64,000 nucleotides of DNA from Hymenobacter sp. J193 (GTDB taxonomy: Bacteria > Bacteroidota > Bacteroidia > Cytophagales > Hymenobacteraceae), in NCBI RefSeq assembly GCF_024700075.1, contig NZ_JAJONE010000001.1:1826001-1890000 (forward strand). Reading direction: 5' to 3'. The notes beneath the pieces are model-generated. The model had not been told where the DNA came from. It did not search any database and saw only the letters and a program-made list of their open reading frames with translations. This document shows positions 60,361 through 64,000 of the stretch, in pieces. Made by a program: the position numbers and the translations under genes. Every line of letters starts with the position of its first letter. Position 1 is the first letter of the stretch.

Positions 60361-61419
60361 ATGAACTCTCCCGAAACCACCGCCGAAACCGTCCGCCTCA
60401 CCCAGTACAGCCACGGCGCGGGCTGCGGCTGTAAAATCGCGCCCAAGGTCCTCGACCAGATTCTGCATACCAGCATCCCGCAGCCCCACGACGATAAGCT
60501 GCTGGTAGGCAACAGCTCCCGCGACGATGCCGCCGTGTACGATATCGGCGGAGGGCAGGCGCTGATTTCCACTACCGACTTCTTCATGCCTATCGTGGAT
60601 GATGCGTATGATTTCGGCCGCATTGCCTCGGCCAACGCCATTTCCGACGTGTATGCCATGGGCGGACGGCCCGTGCTGGCTATTGCCGTGCTGGGCTGGC
60701 CTATTGATAAGCTGGCGCCCGAGGTGGCCCGCCGCGTCATTGAAGGCAGCCGCAGCATCTGCGCCGAGGCCGGTATCCCGCTGGCCGGCGGCCACAGCAT
60801 CGACTCACCCGAGCCGATTTTCGGGCTGGCCGTGACAGGGTTGCTCGACATCAGTAACCTCAAGCGCAACGACACGGCCACGGCCGGCTGCGAGCTATAC
60901 CTCACCAAGCCGCTGGGCGTGGGCATGCTCACCACGGCGCAGAAGCGCGGCCTGCTCCAGCCCGAGCACGAGCAGATTGCCCCGCGCAGTATGATGCACC
61001 TCAACAAGATTGGCACCGACCTGGGCCCGCTGCCCGCCGTGCGCGCCATGACGGACGTAACCGGCTTTGGGCTGCTGGGGCACTTGTCGGAAGTGTGCGA
61101 GGGCAGCCACCTCACCGCCGAAGTTGACTTCAGCAAAGTGCCGCTCCTGCCCGAAGCGGAAGTGTACCGGCAGCAGCAAGCCATTCCGGGTGGCACCGTG
61201 CGTAACTGGGACTCCTACGGCCACAAAATCGGGGAGTTGACGGATGAGCAGCGCCACTGGCTCTGCGACCCGCAGACGTCCGGTGGCCTGCTGGTGTGCG
61301 TGGAACCAGCCGGCCGCGAAGCCGTGCAGGCCGTGTTTGCGCAGTACGGGCTAACGCTGGAAAGCTTCGGAAGGCTACGGGCACACCAGCCCGGGGAGCC
61401 GTGGATTCTGGTGCGCTAG
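60361..61419 (+). CDS. selD: Selenide, water dikinase
   Basis: Makes selenophosphate, the selenium donor. 352 residues. The active-site motif near the N-terminus is [14 protein letters not shown], with Cys (not selenocysteine) at the catalytic position. ATP-binding stretches include [21 protein letters not shown] and [15 protein letters not shown]. The C-terminal domain shows [19 protein letters not shown] and [13 protein letters not shown]. Encoded 39 nt after selU; no selA or selB is in the window, so selenium use here may be limited to tRNA. Confidence 0.97.
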   Translation: MNSPETTAETVRLTQYSHGAGCGCKIAPKVLDQILHTSIPQPHDDKLLVGNSSRDDAAVYDIGGGQALISTTDFFMPIVDDAYDFGRIASANAISDVYAMGGRPVLAIAVLGWPIDKLAPEVARRVIEGSRSICAEAGIPLAGGHSIDSPEPIFGLAVTGLLDISNLKRNDTATAGCELYLTKPLGVGMLTTAQKRGLLQPEHEQIAPRSMMHLNKIGTDLGPLPAVRAMTDVTGFGLLGHLSEVCEGSHLTAEVDFSKVPLLPEAEVYRQQQAIPGGTVRNWDSYGHKIGELTDEQRHWLCDPQTSGGLLVCVEPAGREAVQAVFAQYGLTLESFGRLRAHQPGEPWILVR

Positions 61420-61422
61420 CGC

Positions 61423-62016
61423 ATGAAGCTGTTTCCCTTGCTGCGGCAACTGCTGGAACTAGGGGCGTTGCTGGTGGGCGCCCTGCTGGCTGTGCGCTTC
61501 GTGACGGGCCTCTTCAGCCGCCGCCAGCCGGTGTACCGCGTGTCGGGGGCCCGGCAGGTACAGCTGCTGTTCTGGCCTTTGCTCACCCTGGCCGTAGGGT
61601 TGCCCCTGCTTTGGTCGGCCGGGCTGGCGGCCCCGCTTTCAGCTTACGAATGGCTGCTGACGGGGGCGCTGACCGCCCTAATATTGGCGTTTTCGGGGCC
61701 GGCCCTAGTACTACACGTACAGTACTACCTGCACAACCAAGCTACTACTCTCCGCTTCGAGCCCAAGAAAAACCTGCTGGAGATATACGAAAATGACCAG
61801 TTGGTGCCCTTTAGCCGCCAGGATATAGTGCGTGTGGAGTGGGTGCGCTGCCGCTCCCGGCGCTTTTTCTGGAGCCAGTACAGTTTCCTGCGGCTGCACC
61901 TGCGCCACGGAACTACCCTCACGCTTACTTCCCTGCTCACCAACCTGACACCCGTAGCCGAGTTCCTACGCAACACCCACTTGCAGGAAATTCGCCGCTG
62001 GTGGTGTATACTATAG
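61423..62016 (+). CDS. Membrane protein with two helices, unknown function
   Basis: 197 residues. Membrane segments LLVGALLAVRFVTGLF at the start, LLFWPLLTLAVGLPLLWSAGLAAPL and LLTGALTALILAFSGPALVLHV, then a cytoplasmic part (RFEPKKNLLEIYENDQLVPFSRQDIVRVEWV) resembling a PH-like fold. The start is 3 nt past selD and the gene ends directly before the histidine kinase, so all may be co-transcribed. Function unknown. Confidence 0.7.
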   Translation: MKLFPLLRQLLELGALLVGALLAVRFVTGLFSRRQPVYRVSGARQVQLLFWPLLTLAVGLPLLWSAGLAAPLSAYEWLLTGALTALILAFSGPALVLHVQYYLHNQATTLRFEPKKNLLEIYENDQLVPFSRQDIVRVEWVRCRSRRFFWSQYSFLRLHLRHGTTLTLTSLLTNLTPVAEFLRNTHLQEIRRWWCIL

Positions 62017-63978
62017 TTGATTTTCTCTTTTTCGGCCTTTATCGTGCTTTTCTCAGCTTCTGGATATTCGCGGCGGCCGGTTTCACTTCTGCGGAATGTC
62101 GGCTGGGTGCTGGCTTTCTTCGTGCTGCAAGCCAATGCGGGCTACGCGCAGCCTACGGAAGCGGCGCGGCTGGAAGCCCGGCTGCTCCGGCCTCTCACCC
62201 CCAGCAGCCGGCTGCAGGTGCTGGACTCCCTGTGCGCAGCTTGGGAGCCGTATGATATCAACCGGGCTATTCACTACGGGCAGCGGGGTCTGCGGCTGGC
62301 CCGGCAGCTGGCGCAGCCTGCCGCTGAGGTGCGGGCACTGAACCGGCTGGGGCGCTGCTACGTGGCGGTGGCCGATTACCTTACCGCCCGTCAGCTGTAC
62401 GACCAGGCCCTCTACCTGGCGCGCGAAGCCAAAAACCCCGATGGCATAGCCTCCACCTACAGCCACCTGGGCGCCCTGCACTACTACCGCAACGACACGA
62501 TAAGTGCGTGGCGCAACTTTCGGCGGGCCCTGCAGCTGCTGCCTGAGCCCGGCGTGCAGCCCAGAACCAGGGTGCAAGTGCTCAGTAATTCCAGCGACCT
62601 GCTATTTGAAACCCACCAGCCCGACCGCGCCCGGCAGTTGGGAGAGCAAGCCGTGCAGCTGGCCAAACCGCTGCACGATATGGAACCCGCCATCAAGTAC
62701 CACCTGAACCTGGGGCTGCTGGCCGTGGAGCAGCAGCAGCCTGGCACGGCGTTGCAGGAGTTGTCGGCTTCCATTGCGTTGGCGCACCAATATCAGCGCC
62801 CTGGCCACGAGGCGGCGGGGTTGTTGGAACTTTCCAGCCTGCACTTTCAGCAGAGCAGCCTCCGGCAGGCGCTTACTGAAGCCCAACGGGCCCTGCGGCT
62901 GGCTCAGAGCCGGCACGACCGGGAACGGGTACTCAGCGCCTATGATTTACTGGCTGAAATCTACGCCGCCCAGGGTCAGTACGCTACCGCCTATCAGTGG
63001 AGGATGCTTTACCAGGATTTGAATGACAGCCTCAATGAGCGCCGCCAGCTGACTACCCTGGCCGCTTGGGAAAGCCGCTACACCCTGCGCGACAACGAGC
63101 AGCAGATCCAGCAGCTAACCCAGCACACCCGGCATCAAACTACCCGCAACCAACTGCTGCTACTGTTTCTGGGGGTGTTGACGCTGGCGCTGCTGGGGGC
63201 GGGCCTGCTGTACTGGCAGCTGCGCCGCAGCCGTCAGGCCCTGGTGCGCAACCACCTGGCTCTACGTGAGGCCAACCTGCAGGTGGCCCGGCTGGCCGCC
63301 GCCAAAGACCGCCTCTATACCATCGTGGCCCACGACCTGCGCGGCCCTGTTACGGCCTTTGCGGGAGTGGCCGAGCTGATTGAGTTTTATCACCGCGAAA
63401 ACAACCAGGAGGGTCTGCGCAGCCTGCCCGCGCTGGTGCGCCAGTCGGCCGGCGGCCTCAATCATTTGCTGGACAACCTGCTGCACTGGGCCGTGATGCA
63501 GAGTGGGGAGTTGCAGCCCCAGCTGGAACCGTTGGAAGCTGGGGAGCTGCTGCAGGAGTGTGCGGCTATTTATGCCACCCTGGCCCACGCCCGCCACCTC
63601 ACGCTGACTGTGGAGCCCCTGCCGGCCCACCTTTACACGCATGCCGACCGCAACATGCTGCGCACCATACTACGCAACCTCACGGGCAACGCGCTGAAGT
63701 TTACCCCGGCCGGAGGAAGCGTCACGCTCAGCGCCCGGCCCGAAGCCGACCGGGTAATATTTCAGGTGCACGACACCGGCACGGGCATGACGGCCACGCA
63801 GGTAGAGCAGATTCTGACGCCTTCGAGCCTGCCGCAGCCCCCGGCCGCCGACCGCACCGGCACGGGCCTGGGCCTTGCGTTGTGCCGGGCATTTATCACC
63901 CGCCTGCGGGGCACGCTGCGCTTGGTGAGCGTGCCCGGTACGGGCACTACGGTGCAGGTGCGGCTGCCGGCGGCGTAA
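62017..63978 (+). CDS. TPR-containing sensor histidine kinase
   Basis: 653 residues from a TTG start. A signal-like N-terminus (FFVLQANAGYAQP), about six TPR repeats (residues 60-340), one membrane helix (LLLLFLGVLTLALLGAGLLYWQ), then the kinase. H-box: YTIVAHDLRGPVTAFAG with the phospho-acceptor His. N-box: NLTGNALKFTPAGGS. G1: VHDTGTGM. G2: GTGLGLALCRAF. This is the common Bacteroidota design with a periplasmic TPR sensor. No response regulator is inside the window; it may lie beyond position 64000. Confidence 0.9.
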   Translation: MIFSFSAFIVLFSASGYSRRPVSLLRNVGWVLAFFVLQANAGYAQPTEAARLEARLLRPLTPSSRLQVLDSLCAAWEPYDINRAIHYGQRGLRLARQLAQPAAEVRALNRLGRCYVAVADYLTARQLYDQALYLAREAKNPDGIASTYSHLGALHYYRNDTISAWRNFRRALQLLPEPGVQPRTRVQVLSNSSDLLFETHQPDRARQLGEQAVQLAKPLHDMEPAIKYHLNLGLLAVEQQQPGTALQELSASIALAHQYQRPGHEAAGLLELSSLHFQQSSLRQALTEAQRALRLAQSRHDRERVLSAYDLLAEIYAAQGQYATAYQWRMLYQDLNDSLNERRQLTTLAAWESRYTLRDNEQQIQQLTQHTRHQTTRNQLLLLFLGVLTLALLGAGLLYWQLRRSRQALVRNHLALREANLQVARLAAAKDRLYTIVAHDLRGPVTAFAGVAELIEFYHRENNQEGLRSLPALVRQSAGGLNHLLDNLLHWAVMQSGELQPQLEPLEAGELLQECAAIYATLAHARHLTLTVEPLPAHLYTHADRNMLRTILRNLTGNALKFTPAGGSVTLSARPEADRVIFQVHDTGTGMTATQVEQILTPSSLPQPPAADRTGTGLGLALCRAFITRLRGTLRLVSVPGTGTTVQVRLPAA

Positions 63979-64000
63979 CTTCGGCGCTGAGGCTGCATCT

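Overview
The window looks like a chromosome segment of a GC-rich member of the Bacteroidota, most like Hymenobacter and its relatives (Cytophagales). The reasons are the gene content (gldD, the ExbB-ExbD-ExbD-TonB set, the uppS-bamA-ompH-ompH set, DUF6089-type barrels), promoters of the Bacteroidota type (TTTG, about 20 nt, TAnnTTTG), and very weak Shine-Dalgarno signals. No rRNA, tRNA, CRISPR array, phage or transposase gene was seen.

Layout. 1-7.7 kb: genome-maintenance genes (rng, a small basic ribosomal protein, a TPR protein, HU, mutY, ssb, gldD, recG). 7.7-9.8 kb: two secreted proteins of unknown function. 9.8-18.5 kb: a minus-strand fatty-acid beta-oxidation block (acyl-CoA dehydrogenase, thiolase, FadB-like fusion, MarR regulator, acyl-CoA ligase), with a four-helix-bundle gene on an inverted-repeat element between the FadB-like gene and the thiolase. 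18.6-24.7 kb: an accessory region with an arginase-family gene, a cytochrome b5-like gene, murQ, an AT-rich cassette-like gene with an attC-like palindrome, a 21-bp tandem repeat and several unknown genes. 24.8-28.5 kb: der, era, hemH. 28.5-33.6 kb: PRC-barrel protein, membrane proteins, a B12-type radical SAM enzyme. 33.6-37.3 kb: cysteine desulfurase, glmM, mazG. 37.4-44.6 kb: the TonB energising operon with a PstS-like lipoprotein and a TPR protein. 44.6-55.5 kb: a minus-strand envelope block (rluA, ompH x2, bamA, uppS, two DUF6089 barrels, nadK, a BamA-like protein, a CBS protein). 55.6-64 kb: hydrolase, pabA, cvpA, yqeY, pdxJ, selU, selD, a membrane protein and a TPR histidine kinase.

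The most unusual layer is intergenic. At least eleven inverted-repeat elements lie between genes. Four of them (13049-13502, 19821-19999, 27296-27456, 59166-59265) share one exact design: each arm is 35 nt made of five degenerate 7-nt units. Each element uses its own 7-nt word, and its two arms match each other but not those of the other elements. The largest carries a four-helix-bundle (23S rRNA intervening-sequence family) gene. Others use 8-nt units or non-periodic arms. The outer ends of several arms fall on or beside the stop codon of the flanking gene.

Five genes are broken by single-base frameshifts (small ribosomal protein, FadB-like, acyl-CoA ligase, arginase-family, pabA). This many in housekeeping genes points first to sequence error, but each needs checking.
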